The notes under the pieces: model-generated
Told to the model about the DNA's origin: nothing
Database searches by the model: none
Seen by the model: only the letters and a program-made list of their open reading frames with translations
Origin: Parafannyhessea umbonata
GTDB taxonomy: Bacteria; Actinomycetota; Coriobacteriia; Coriobacteriales; Atopobiaceae
Reading direction: 5' to 3'
Length of the DNA: 64,000 bases
Assembly (NCBI RefSeq): GCF_900111255.1
Contig: NZ_FOGP01000002.1
Coordinates: forward strand, 248,001-312,000
Position numbers and translations under genes: made by a program
Part shown: piece by piece, positions 44,834 through 55,079 of the stretch
Layout: every line of letters starts with the position of its first letter
How positions within the stretch are numbered: position 1 is the stretch's first letter

Positions 44834-46066
44834 TCAGGCATCCTCCGATACCAGAGAGAACCGCAGCTTGAGGGCGATTATGCGGCGCACGGACTCGTCC
44901 AGGCGCTCCTGCGAGAGCTCGCCCGAGTCAAGAGCGTCGAGCACGCCCCGGTAGGCCTCGTCGAAGTCGACAGGGGTCAGGATGAGGTCACATCCCGCCG
45001 CCAGCGCGGCTACGCCCTGGCAGTCCTTCCTGACCCACGTCGCAACGGCACCCATGTCGAGCGAGTCGGTAATGACGACGCCCTCGTATCCCATCTGGGA
45101 CCTCAGGAGGCCCTGCACCATGACCGAAGAGAGCGATGCGGGCGTCTTGTCCCCCACGACCGCGGGACAGCTGAGGTGGCCCACCATCACCATGGGGACG
45201 TCGCTCTCGATGGCGGCGGCGAACGGCCTCAGCTCGAGCGCCTTGAGCTCGTCGAGGTCCTTGTCCAAGGAGATCATCTGCTCGTGGGAGTCGCCCTGGG
45301 CGTTGCCGATGCCGGGAAAGTGCTTGGCGCAGCAGCAGATGCCACCCTCGCAGAAGGCCTCGATCTGCGCCGAGGCCATCGCCGACACCACGTCCGGGTC
45401 CGACCCGAAGGAGCGCAGCGCCATGCTCGAGTTCGCCGGGTCACTCACCACGTCACACACCGGGGCGAAGTCGACCCCGAAGCCGTAGCCGCCCAGGTAG
45501 GCGGCGATCGTGGCCGCCGCGTCGCGCGCGCGGGCGGGATCTCCCGTCTGCCCGACGTCGCTCATGTTGCCGACGTTGGCGATGTCGAAGGCCGGGTTCG
45601 AGGCAACGCGTGAGACCGTGCCTCCCTCCTCGTCCACGGCGACGAGCGGCACCAGACCGGCGGCAGCCTCGCGCCCCAGGGACTTGAGGCGCGCGACCAA
45701 CTCCTCGGTCTGTGCGGGATCGACAAGGTTCGAGGCCGAGAGAATCAGGCCTCCCACGGGATGGGCGCCCAGTGCCTCGCGCGTCGCGTCGCCGGCGGAG
45801 GTCTGCGTGCCCACGCCCGTGAGCGCCTCGGGATGGACCACGAACAGCTGCGCGACCTTCTGCTCGCGCGAGAGAGAAGAGAGGAGCCGCCCGACCTTCT
45901 GGTCGAGAGGCTCCCCCACCTCGCCGCCCTCACGGGCGTCCTCGGCGTCATTCGCATTCTGTCCGCAGGCGCTCAGACCGCAGGTCGCAGCCGTGGACGC
46001 AGCAAGCGCGGATGCCGCCACGAAGCTCCTGCGGGATAGTGACCATGACGTGGCGCTGTACTGCAT
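44834..46066 (-). CDS. NagZ-like beta-N-acetylhexosaminidase lipoprotein, GH3
   Basis: A 410-residue GH3 enzyme that probably removes GlcNAc from muropeptides. The N-terminus has the twin-arginine motif SRRSFVA and a lipobox ending LSAC near residue 33, so it is likely exported and lipid-anchored, as NagZ is in some Gram-positives. Catalytic features are KHFPGIG with a DSH motif nine residues later (the His general acid loop of NagZ) and nucleophile Asp in ITDSLDMGA. AGGAGG precedes the ATG at 46066; the longer reading is not supported. Confidence 0.9.
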   Translation of the reverse strand: MQYSATSWSLSRRSFVAASALAASTAATCGLSACGQNANDAEDAREGGEVGEPLDQKVGRLLSSLSREQKVAQLFVVHPEALTGVGTQTSAGDATREALGAHPVGGLILSASNLVDPAQTEELVARLKSLGREAAAGLVPLVAVDEEGGTVSRVASNPAFDIANVGNMSDVGQTGDPARARDAAATIAAYLGGYGFGVDFAPVCDVVSDPANSSMALRSFGSDPDVVSAMASAQIEAFCEGGICCCAKHFPGIGNAQGDSHEQMISLDKDLDELKALELRPFAAAIESDVPMVMVGHLSCPAVVGDKTPASLSSVMVQGLLRSQMGYEGVVITDSLDMGAVATWVRKDCQGVAALAAGCDLILTPVDFDEAYRGVLDALDSGELSQERLDESVRRIIALKLRFSLVSEDA

Positions 46067-46137
46067 GACCTGCCTCCTGACGGACGCGGCGGCCCGTCCG
46101 GCCGCCACGACCACCAGTCTAGCAAACGATCTTCGCC

Positions 46138-48117
46138 CTACATGAGCTCGCTGACCTCGCGCGCGAACTCGACGGGGTCGTCAATCGGCATGCCCTCGAC
46201 CAGCAGCGCCTGGTTGTAGAGGATGTCGCCGTAGAGCTTGAGGCGGTTCTCGTCGCCCGCGTCCTTGGCGGCGACGAGCTTGCCGAAGACGGGGTGAGCG
46301 GCGTTGAGCTCGAGCACGCGCTGGGCCTTGGGAGCCTTGCCGGCATCGGGACCCTGCTCGAGGACGCGCTCCATCTCGAGCGAGACGGGGCCCTCGGACG
46401 AGATGCGGGCGGGCGCGTCGCCCAGCTGGGCGGCAACCTTGACGCTGGAGACCTTGTCCCCCAGGTCCTTGGCCATCTGCTCGAAGAGGTCCTTGTTCTT
46501 CTCGCTGGCCTCCTCGGCCTCCTTCTTCTCCTCGTCGGTCGCGAGGTCGAGGTCCGCGGCGCTCACGTTGGCGAACTCGACGTCACGGGCGTCGGTGCCC
46601 TTGTTCTCGGAGTCGCCGGCGACGGCGTCCACGTGGTAGCTGCGCATGAACTGGAACATGAACTCGTCCACGTCCTGTGTGCACAGCAGGACGTCGTAGC
46701 CGTGGTCGAGCGCGGTCTTGACGATGGGCATCTTCGAGAGGCGCTCGCGGTCGTCGCCGGCGGCGTAGTAGACCTTGTCCTGGCCGTCTGCCATGGCGGC
46801 GGCGTACTCCTTGAGCGTCACCATCTTCTGCTTGCGCGCGGACCAGAAGAGAAGCAGGTCGGCAAGGTCAGACGCCTTCGAGCCGTAGCTGCTGTAGATG
46901 CCGAACTTGAGGCCGCGACCGAAGTTGTCAAAGAACTTCTCGTATGCCTCGCGGTCGTTGTCGCGCATGGACTCGAGCTCGGAGTGGATCTTCTTCTCGA
47001 CGCGACGGGCGATGGCACGCAGCTGGGAGTTCTGCTGCAGGGTCTCGCGGCTGATGTTGAGGGTCACGTCGGGGCTGTCAACGATGCCGCGGACGAAGTT
47101 GTAGTAGTCGGGCAGGAGGTCTGCGCACCTCTCCTGGATCAGGACGTTGGAGGTGTAGAGCGCCAGGCCCTTCTCGTAGTCCTTGCTGTAGAGGTCGAAC
47201 GGGGCCTCGGACGGGATGAAGAGCAGCGCGTCATAGCTCAGCGCGCCCTCGGCGTGGAACGAGACCGTGCGCGCGGGGTCGCTCCACTCGTGGAAGGTCG
47301 ACTTGTAGAACTCGTTGTAGTCCTTCTGCTCGACGTCGGAGGAGCGCTTCTTCCAGATCGGGGTCATCGAGTTGATGGTCTCGAGTTCCTCGTAGCTCTC
47401 GTACTGGGGCTTGTAGTCGTCGCCGGCATCCTCGGGCTTGGGCAGCTCGCGGGACTTCTGGACCATCATCTGGACCGGGTAGCGCACGTAGTTGGAGTAC
47501 TGCTTGACCAGCTCGCGGAGCTTCCACTCGCTCAGGTACTGGTCGGTGTCGTCCTCGTCGGTCGACAGACGCAGATACAGGGTGATGACGGTGCCGTGGG
47601 CACCCTCGCCGGAGAGGTCCTCGGGCAGCTGGTCGGCAGCAACCTCCTCGATGGTGTAGCCCTTCACGCCGTCAGACTCCCAAGCGTGGGCGACGTCCTC
47701 GCCATAGGCGCGGCTGACGACGCGCACCTTGTCGGCGACCATGAAGCTGGAGTAGAAGCCGACGCCGAACTGGCCGATGATGTCGACGTCCTCGCCCTGG
47801 TGGTCGGAGTTCTCCTCCTTGAACTGCTCAGATCCGGAGTGCGCGATGGTGCCCAGGTTCTTGTCGAGCTCGGCCTCGGTCATGCCGATGCCGTTGTCGC
47901 TCACGCTGATGGTGCGGGCGTCCTTGTCAAACGCCAGGCGCACGGCCAGCTCACCCTCGACGTTGACGTCCTTCTGGGTGAGGCTCTCGAACGAGAGCTT
48001 GTCCAGCGCGTCGGACGCGTTGGAGATGAGCTCCCTCAGGAAGATCTCCTTGTTGGTGTAGATCGAGTTGATCATGAGGTCGAGGAGCTTCTTGCTCTCG
48101 GTCTTGAACTGCTTCAT
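46138..48117 (-). CDS. htpG: molecular chaperone HtpG (Hsp90)
   Basis: A 659-residue cytoplasmic Hsp90. The N-terminal GHKL ATPase domain has ELISNASDALDKL, DNGIGMT and GQFGVGFYSSFMVAD. The middle domain (about 240-530) and a C-terminal dimerisation domain follow. A Glu/Lys-rich linker-like stretch (EEKKEAEEASEKNKD) near residue 535 is notable. Length is normal. It is monocistronic, with an AT-rich upstream region (48118-48311) that probably holds the promoter. Confidence 0.97.
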   Translation of the reverse strand: MKQFKTESKKLLDLMINSIYTNKEIFLRELISNASDALDKLSFESLTQKDVNVEGELAVRLAFDKDARTISVSDNGIGMTEAELDKNLGTIAHSGSEQFKEENSDHQGEDVDIIGQFGVGFYSSFMVADKVRVVSRAYGEDVAHAWESDGVKGYTIEEVAADQLPEDLSGEGAHGTVITLYLRLSTDEDDTDQYLSEWKLRELVKQYSNYVRYPVQMMVQKSRELPKPEDAGDDYKPQYESYEELETINSMTPIWKKRSSDVEQKDYNEFYKSTFHEWSDPARTVSFHAEGALSYDALLFIPSEAPFDLYSKDYEKGLALYTSNVLIQERCADLLPDYYNFVRGIVDSPDVTLNISRETLQQNSQLRAIARRVEKKIHSELESMRDNDREAYEKFFDNFGRGLKFGIYSSYGSKASDLADLLLFWSARKQKMVTLKEYAAAMADGQDKVYYAAGDDRERLSKMPIVKTALDHGYDVLLCTQDVDEFMFQFMRSYHVDAVAGDSENKGTDARDVEFANVSAADLDLATDEEKKEAEEASEKNKDLFEQMAKDLGDKVSSVKVAAQLGDAPARISSEGPVSLEMERVLEQGPDAGKAPKAQRVLELNAAHPVFGKLVAAKDAGDENRLKLYGDILYNQALLVEGMPIDDPVEFAREVSELM

Positions 48118-48311
48118 GCCGCACTACTTCCCTTCAACAGCGATTCCAAGTACGCGCAGCCCCTGGCATGGGCGGCGCGAGGCGTATACGCAATGACAAA
48201 TACCCCACTTGGAAAATCGTATACAGAGGAGAAGATAAAATCTATGTCACTTGCACTTAGGTCTGCAACGCGCGAGCGTCGGGCACGCGGTCGCGAGGCG
48301 CGGGCTGCGAC

Positions 48312-49184
48312 CTAGCGCGGCAGGACGGGAGGACGACGCAGATCCTCGGGGGCAAGCCCGATCATCTTGAGGAAGGCCGCGCCGCTGACGATGGCGGTGC
48401 CGTACTGGCGCGCCTTGCGGACCTTCGCGCTCTCGCGGCCCTCGAGGTCAACCAGGAGGGTCACGCGCTTGGTCACGCCGTTGTGCAGCTTGCCGCCGTG
48501 CTCGAGGGCCAATATCTCGCAGTCGCGCTTGGGAAACTCGAAGGTGTTGCCCGTGAAGCAGAGCAGCTGCCCGTCGAGCTCGTGGGCTATGGGCTCGGCC
48601 GAGAGGTCGCGCGCGTCGACGGAGCGCGAGGCCGCGTCGCGGATGATTGCCTGGTAGCAGTCGCTGGTGGCGCGGGCGTCGGCCCACGCGCGGTGCGCCT
48701 CCTCGTTCTGGATGCCGTAGTACGCGCAGATGGCGTTGAGGTTTGAGGGCCGTCCCACGAGCCTTCGGTAGAGCACCATGGTGTCATGCGAGCCGTTCTG
48801 GGTCACGCGCGGCATGCCCAGGCGCTCGGCCGCGCGGTCCATGAACGGGTTGTCGAACGAGACGATGTTCTGCCCCACGAGAGGAAGCTCGCCCACGAAG
48901 TCCAGAAACGCCGCGTACACCTCGGCTTCCGTCGGGGCGCCCACGAGCATCTGGTCCGAGATGTGGTTGACGGCGTAGGCGCCCGGGGATACGCACATGC
49001 CCTCGGGCAGCGCCACGAAGCTCGAGAAGACCTCGTCCTCGTAGCCGTCGATCACGCGGACCGCGCCGACCTCGATGATGCGGCAGTCCGAGCCGAGTCC
49101 CGTGGTCTCGAGGTCATAGCAGACGTACGAGCGCGGAAGCGAGCGCGCGTTGACGGTCTCGTACCGTCGGATGCTGTAGGGCAT
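48312..49184 (-). CDS. DnaQ-like 3'-5' exonuclease with C-terminal BRCT-like domain
   Basis: A 290-residue protein. Residues ~15-185 form a DEDDh exonuclease: YDLETTGLG (ExoI), NIVSFDNPFMDR (ExoII) and AHRAWADARAT (ExoIII His and Asp). Residues ~205-285 resemble a BRCT domain of the ligase/DnaQ type (GQLLCFTGNTFEFPKRDCEILALEHGG). This domain pair occurs in DNA polymerase III epsilon-like proteins of Gram-positives and probably acts in repair. AGGAGG precedes the ATG at 49184. Confidence 0.9.
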   Translation of the reverse strand: MPYSIRRYETVNARSLPRSYVCYDLETTGLGSDCRIIEVGAVRVIDGYEDEVFSSFVALPEGMCVSPGAYAVNHISDQMLVGAPTEAEVYAAFLDFVGELPLVGQNIVSFDNPFMDRAAERLGMPRVTQNGSHDTMVLYRRLVGRPSNLNAICAYYGIQNEEAHRAWADARATSDCYQAIIRDAASRSVDARDLSAEPIAHELDGQLLCFTGNTFEFPKRDCEILALEHGGKLHNGVTKRVTLLVDLEGRESAKVRKARQYGTAIVSGAAFLKMIGLAPEDLRRPPVLPR

Positions 49185-49356
49185 GGGACTCCTCCTGTCG
49201 TCTTCTGGGCACATTCTGCCACAAGGGGCCGACATAAAAGGAGTGCGCCCGTGCGGGGTGTTGGCACGGGCGCAAGCGATGCTAGTTTACGGCGCGCTTC
49301 AACGACGGAATCGGACAATTCCTTTAGGCGGCAGAACATGCCCCTTACGCGGCAAC

Positions 49357-49386
49357 GTGACGCGGCGAGTGGCAGGCCCCTATAAT
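49357..49386 (+). promoter_or_regulatory. sigma-70-type promoter for the PNPOx-like gene
   Basis: TATAAT at 49381-49386 is an exact -10 hexamer. GTGACG at 49357-49362 gives a moderate -35 with 18-base spacing. The gene starts at 49420. Confidence 0.65.
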
Positions 49387-49419
49387 GCAACAGGAACCAC
49401 GACCCGAAAGGACATTAAT

Positions 49420-49827
49420 ATGGCAACCATCGAAGACGTATACGACTTCCTCAGGAACGAGTCCCCCACCTACTTCCTGGCAACCGCCGACGGCTCGCAG
49501 CCGCGCGTGCGTCCCTTTGGCACGGTCGACCTGTTTGAGGGGCACCTGTACATCCAGACCGGCAAGTCCAAGGACGTCTACAAGCAGATCCTCGCGAACC
49601 CCAAGGTCGAGCTCTGCGCCTGGAAGGGCCCCAAGTGGCTGCGCGTCTCGGGCGAGCTCGTGCCCGACGACCGCGTAGCGGCCAAGCGCCACATGCTCGA
49701 CGCCTACCCCAGCCTGCGCGACATGTACGACGAGAACGACGAGAACACCATCGTCCTGTACTTCAAGGACGCGTGTGCGACTTTCAGCACGTTCGGCCCC
49801 GAGCCGAACGAGGTCGCAAGGTTCTAG
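49420..49827 (+). CDS. pyridoxamine 5'-phosphate oxidase-like flavin-binding protein
   Basis: A 135-residue single-domain split-barrel protein of the PNPOx-like superfamily (FMN or F420 binding). Family features are the N-terminal YFLATADGSQPRVRPFGTV and the LYIQTGKSKDVYKQILANPKVELCAW stretch. Short stand-alone members in gut anaerobes are usually annotated as NimC/NimA-like or general flavin reductases; true PNPOx activity is unlikely. GAAAGGAC precedes the ATG at 49420. A stem-loop follows at 49855-49889. Confidence 0.88.
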   Translation: MATIEDVYDFLRNESPTYFLATADGSQPRVRPFGTVDLFEGHLYIQTGKSKDVYKQILANPKVELCAWKGPKWLRVSGELVPDDRVAAKRHMLDAYPSLRDMYDENDENTIVLYFKDACATFSTFGPEPNEVARF

Positions 49828-49854
49828 CCTCGCGATCCACGGACGCGAACGGAC

Positions 49855-49889
49855 GACGGGGGCGGCTCTCGCAAGGAGCCGTCCCCGTC
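49855..49889 (+). terminator. intrinsic terminator of the PNPOx-like gene
   Basis: A 14-bp stem (49855-49868 with 49876-49889, one G-U pair) and 7-base loop, followed by TTGCTTG. It also sits before the convergent methyltransferase stop. Confidence 0.75.
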
Positions 49890-49950
49890 TTGCTTGCACG
49901 GGGCATGCGAGGGGATGCTTCCCCAAGAGGCGCGACCGTCCTGGCCCGCG

Positions 49951-50664
49951 CTAGGCGACGCCCTCCACGCAGATCCAGTCGGTCCCGGGCCTCACGTGTA
50001 CAGTGACGTCGGAGAACCCGGCGGCCACGAACAGGTCGCGATACTCCTGAGGCGTCAGCACGGTAAGGTGGTACTTCTCGATGTTGTCGAGCACCTGGCG
50101 GGACAGGCCCTCCTTGCGGTAGACGTCCGCGACCAGCATGAAGCTTCCCTCCCGCTTGAGCACGCGGCGCACCTCGCGGAGGCTCTCGAGGGGGTCAGGC
50201 CAGAAATAGAAGCTCTCGACGGTCGTGATGAGGTCGAAGCTCGCGTCGTCGAATGGCAGGTCCTCGACGGAGGCCTGGACCACGCGCATGCTGCCCGCCT
50301 CGATCATGTCCGCGTTGAGGCGGCGGGACTCCTCGCAGGAGACCTCGCTGTAGTCGACGCCCACGACGACCCCGCTGCCCGGCCCCATCCTGTCGAGGAT
50401 GCGGCGCATGGTGGCGCCACCGCCGCAGCCGATGTCCAGGGCGGTCGCGCTCGAGTCGAAGTCGAGGTAGTCAAGGGCCCAGTTGGTCACGTCCGCATGG
50501 CTCCTGTTCATGCGCTGGAGCATCATCGAGCCGCTCTCCCCCGTGGGGCGGGCGGGGTTGCCCTCGTCGGTAACGCGACGTTCCTCGGCGGTGCGAAGCG
50601 CGTCGAGCTCGGCGGATCCCGCCCGCTTGCGGGCCTCGGGTTCCTGTGAAGTCATCTGGGTCAT
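49951..50664 (-). CDS. class I SAM-dependent methyltransferase
   Basis: A 237-residue Methyltransf_11/25-type enzyme. Motif I is LDIGCGGGATM near residue 76, the acidic loop is GVDYSEVSC, and motif post-I is ASVEDLPFDDASFDLI. It resembles UbiE/arsenite-type methyltransferases, but substrate cannot be told; no quinone genes adjoin. AAGGAG precedes the ATG at 50664. The N-terminal 45 residues are charged and probably disordered. Confidence 0.88.
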   Translation of the reverse strand: MTQMTSQEPEARKRAGSAELDALRTAEERRVTDEGNPARPTGESGSMMLQRMNRSHADVTNWALDYLDFDSSATALDIGCGGGATMRRILDRMGPGSGVVVGVDYSEVSCEESRRLNADMIEAGSMRVVQASVEDLPFDDASFDLITTVESFYFWPDPLESLREVRRVLKREGSFMLVADVYRKEGLSRQVLDNIEKYHLTVLTPQEYRDLFVAAGFSDVTVHVRPGTDWICVEGVA

Positions 50665-50890
50665 GCCACTCCTTTCAGGGTAGACAACGTGATTCTATAC
50701 GACGCGCCATCCCAAGTCGCCAGCATTCGCAGGGAAGGCGCGAAGCCGCCGAGGTCCACGACGGAACCCGCGTCGCCTTGCAGGCAGCCCTCCGCGACGG
50801 CCTCGCGCCAGACTGGCGCCCCAGTTTTGAGAGCAACCCACAAGGTCACCGTGCAAGAATCACCTCTCCGCAACGACGAAGGGAGCAGAG

Positions 50891-51577
50891 ATGATTCTGT
50901 ACAAGAGCGAGCAGCGAGTGCTGGGCAGGAGCGACTGCCTGCAAATTCTTTCGCAAGCCGAGAAGGACCATCCCGACGCCTTCGAGCGTGCTCGTGACCA
51001 CTTCGTGGCCTTCGTCGACCCCGCGGCGTACTACAAGCCCTACCCCACCGTCGCGGAGATAAACGCCGTGAACTCCGCCTTCACCGAATGGGTTCTGTTC
51101 GACTTCGACTTCGCGCAGGCCACAGCCGCTGAGCGCGCGGGCGAGCCTCTCCCGGAGGCGCCCCAGACGCTCGTCGAGGCGTACGCGCAGGGCGACGCCA
51201 CGGTGGAGGAGCTGGCCAGGACGCAGTTCTTCTCGACGTTCTGGGTCATCGCCCAAGACCCCAAGCGCAAGCTGAGCGTCATGAGGGAGACGCGGACCTG
51301 CCGCGACTTCGAGGTCTCGTGCGACCTGATCTCGACGAGGCGCAACTGGACCTCGGGGACGGTCAACGCCCGCATCGCCAGCGTGGGAGGGCGCTGGGTC
51401 TCGTGCGGGCGCTGCCTCTCGCACGACAGCGCCCCCTCCGAGCCGCAGCCGGCGTGCATGACGCAGACCGATCCCGAGCGCGAAAGCTCGCGCTTCATCG
51501 AGCTCGTGCGGGAGCTCGAGGGCGTGAACGGCCGATTCGTGGCAACGGCGCGCGCAGAGTCCTTCTGGCCCGCTTAA
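50891..51577 (+). CDS. hypothetical protein
   Basis: A 228-residue protein that I do not assign to a family. It is soluble, with no signal peptide, and has alternating acidic helical and mixed regions: YKPYPTVAEINAVNSAFTEWVLFDFDF near residues 50-76, and CSRD-like Cys residues later (CRDFEVSC, CGRC). GAAGGGAGC precedes the ATG at 50891. It lies alone between the divergent methyltransferase and the convergent SPFH gene. Confidence 0.75.
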   Translation: MILYKSEQRVLGRSDCLQILSQAEKDHPDAFERARDHFVAFVDPAAYYKPYPTVAEINAVNSAFTEWVLFDFDFAQATAAERAGEPLPEAPQTLVEAYAQGDATVEELARTQFFSTFWVIAQDPKRKLSVMRETRTCRDFEVSCDLISTRRNWTSGTVNARIASVGGRWVSCGRCLSHDSAPSEPQPACMTQTDPERESSRFIELVRELEGVNGRFVATARAESFWPA

Positions 51578-51592
51578 CGCGCGGCACGAAAG

Positions 51593-51627
51593 GGCCCGGC
51601 GGCCGCCGCGGGGCGTACCGTCGGGCC
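51593..51627. terminator. stem-loop between convergent genes
   Basis: A 10-bp stem (51593-51602 with 51618-51627, one G-U pair) lies between the hypothetical gene and the SPFH gene. On the minus strand it is followed by CTTTCGTG. Probably a shared terminator. Confidence 0.6.
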
Positions 51628-51668
51628 TGGGACCCTGCCTATGTCAGCGTGTCCGCCTGGGGACGCCC

Positions 51669-52574
51669 CTACAGGTTGCCCGCGTTCACCACGGGCTGAG
51701 CCTCGGACTCGCCGCAGAGGACGACCATGAGGTTGGTCACGAACTGCGCCCTGCGCTCGTTGTCGAGCTCGACGACGCTCTCCTCAGACAGCCTCTCGAT
51801 GGCCATGTCGACCATGGAGACGGCGCCCTCGACAATCTTCTTGCGCGCGGCGATGACGGCCTCGGCCTGCTGGCGGCGCAGCATGGCCTGGGCGATCTCG
51901 GGCGCGTAGGCAAGGTGCGTCAGGCGGGCGTCGTCGACGGCGACGCCCGCGGGGGCGAAGCGGATGCTCAGCTCCTCCTTGAGTGCGGCGGAGACCTCCT
52001 CGATGTTGCTCCTCAGCGTGATGGAGTCGGCGTTCTCGTCGTCGTCCTCCATGTGGTCGTAGGCGTACACGCTGGCGACGTGGCGAAGGGCCGTCTCGGT
52101 CTGCATCGCAACGAAGCTCTCGTAGTCGTCGACGTCGAACAGGGCCTTGGCAGTGTCCTGGACGCGCCAGACCACGACGGTCGCGATCTCGATGGGGTTG
52201 CCCATCTTGTCGTTTACCTTGAGGGGCTCGCCGTTGAGCGTGCGGGCGCGCGTCGAGACCTTGGAGCTCCCGTTTGCGCCCAGGCTCTTGGCGTAGAACG
52301 GGTTGGCCCAGCGCAAGCCCTCGTCACGCACGGTGCCCACGTACTCGCCAAACAGGACGCAGGCGCGCGCCTGGCCAGGCTGCAGCGTGAAGAAGCCGTT
52401 CGACACCAGGAAGGACGCAACGAGGAACGCCAGGAATAACAGGAGGTAGAGGAAGTCGTCCCCGTCCGAGGCGATGAACCTGAGGAAGCTCACCACCGTC
52501 GCGAGGAACAGGACGACGTTCGCGAAGAGCATGAGCCATCCGCTCTCGCTGTCGAGGTGCCTTTCATTACTCAT
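51669..52574 (-). CDS. SPFH/band 7 domain membrane protein
   Basis: A 301-residue protein with two N-terminal membrane helices (about 12-35 and 40-62) followed by a band 7/SPFH domain ([23 protein letters not shown] onward) and a helical coiled segment with [21 protein letters not shown]. Such proteins form large membrane scaffolds (flotillin/stomatin-like) and may guard membrane proteases or organise microdomains. No NfeD partner is adjacent. The start at 52574 has AAAGGAG upstream. Confidence 0.9.
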   Translation of the reverse strand: MSNERHLDSESGWLMLFANVVLFLATVVSFLRFIASDGDDFLYLLLFLAFLVASFLVSNGFFTLQPGQARACVLFGEYVGTVRDEGLRWANPFYAKSLGANGSSKVSTRARTLNGEPLKVNDKMGNPIEIATVVVWRVQDTAKALFDVDDYESFVAMQTETALRHVASVYAYDHMEDDDENADSITLRSNIEEVSAALKEELSIRFAPAGVAVDDARLTHLAYAPEIAQAMLRRQQAEAVIAARKKIVEGAVSMVDMAIERLSEESVVELDNERRAQFVTNLMVVLCGESEAQPVVNAGNL

Positions 52575-52732
52575 GTCAAATCACTCCTTTTGGCCGGCTC
52601 CCGAACCGCCTCGTGCGGAGGGGCGACCGGCTTAGGTCAGACAAGGATTCTAGCGAAGCGGCAATCCGCGCGCCATATGACTTTTGTCACAGAAGCCTTC
52701 CGGGCTCCCGCACGCCCACCGGCTCGCCCGTG

Positions 52733-53707
52733 TTAGTCGGCGGGAAAGACGATACCGGCCGACTGGCGCGCCCTGGTCTGCACCCTGCTGACCGCAAGCG
52801 AGAGCTCAAGAGCCTCGCGCGAGCGAGAAAGGCCCGCATTCCCGGCCGCGTAGTCTTCCGCGAATTCGAGGAACTCCGACTCCCACTGGATCTGGGGGTT
52901 GCGGTCGACGGTCTCCTCGCGGCCGTCGTTGAGGCGCAGCGTCACGGGGCCCACCTGGCTGGGAGGCGTCCGGAGGCTCAGGTAGCCGTCGTCGCCCTGG
53001 ATGGTCTGGACGAGCGGGGCGGCGCTGTCCTTCGCGCAGGCGCAGACCGCCTTGAAATCACCGTAGTCGAGCAGCGCAACGCCCGAGGTGTCTATCCCCC
53101 GCTGGACGTTGGCTTCGTAGCAAACGCCAGATGGCTCGCCGAACAGCCCTACGGCAAACGCGAGGCAGTACAGTCCCAGGTCCATCAGCGCACCGCCGGA
53201 CTTCTTCGGGTCGAAGACGGGAAGCACTTCTCCCCTGCGGAAGGCGTCGTAGCGGCTGGAGTACTGGCTGTAGTTCAGGAGGGCCAGGCGCACGCTGCCG
53301 ATGCGTGGGAGCAGCTCGCGCAGCGCCTTGAAGTTGGGCTGGTGGTAGACGGTGGTCGCCTCCCACAGGAAGAGCCCGCGCTCGCGGGCCTCGCGGGCGA
53401 GGTCCTCGGCCTCCCGGGCGTTGGACGCGAGAGGCTTCTCGACGATGACGCTCTTGCCAGCGCGCAGGCAGCGAAGGACGTGCTCGTGGTGAAGGTGGTT
53501 GGGCGTGGCCACGTAGACGACCTCGGCGCAGGTCAGCGCGAGCATCCGTCCGAGGTCGACGTGCGGCTCTCCCCCGAGCTCCTGGGTGACCGCCTGCGCC
53601 TTTTGGAGGGACGTGCCCGCGACGTCGGACACCTCCCATCCCCACGAGGCCAGGTGCGGCCCGACCATGCGGACGATCATTCCCGTTCCTACGACGGCGA
53701 CCTTCAT
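52733..53707 (-). CDS. Gfo/Idh/MocA family oxidoreductase
   Basis: A 324-residue NAD(P)-dependent oxidoreductase. The Rossmann motif VVGTGMI is at the N-terminus, the family motif EKPL is near residue 95, and a C-terminal alpha/beta domain has SGGALMDLGLYCL. Members act on sugars, inositols or dihydrodiols; the substrate is not indicated by neighbours. Adjacent genes are unrelated (SPFH protein below, MalK end above). Length is normal. Confidence 0.9.
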   Translation of the reverse strand: MKVAVVGTGMIVRMVGPHLASWGWEVSDVAGTSLQKAQAVTQELGGEPHVDLGRMLALTCAEVVYVATPNHLHHEHVLRCLRAGKSVIVEKPLASNAREAEDLAREARERGLFLWEATTVYHQPNFKALRELLPRIGSVRLALLNYSQYSSRYDAFRRGEVLPVFDPKKSGGALMDLGLYCLAFAVGLFGEPSGVCYEANVQRGIDTSGVALLDYGDFKAVCACAKDSAAPLVQTIQGDDGYLSLRTPPSQVGPVTLRLNDGREETVDRNPQIQWESEFLEFAEDYAAGNAGLSRSREALELSLAVSRVQTRARQSAGIVFPAD

Positions 53708-53796
53708 GGGGACTCCTCTCGACTGAGCTGCGTGGTGATCATGCGACGATTATCCCATGGCCGGCGGCGCGACAAAGCAAGAAGGACACGGAAGAG

Positions 53797-53837
53797 CGGC
53801 CCCGGCGGCAACTGGAATGAATTCGCCGCCGGGGCCG
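53797..53837 (-). terminator. stem-loop at the end of the maltodextrin operon
   Basis: A perfect 13-bp GC stem (53797-53809 with 53825-53837), 53 bases below the MalK stop, followed on the minus strand by a pyrimidine-rich tract (CTCTTCC). Confidence 0.7.
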
Positions 53838-53889
53838 TGGATGCCTCGCGCCGAGCTGCGGCACGAGGCGAAGAAAGAGGGGGCTCTCT

Positions 53890-55077
<1,188 letters not shown>

Positions 55078-55079
55078 GG

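Noticed and set aside
46294-48315. 673-codon plus-strand open frame
   Set aside because: It is an antisense shadow of htpG.
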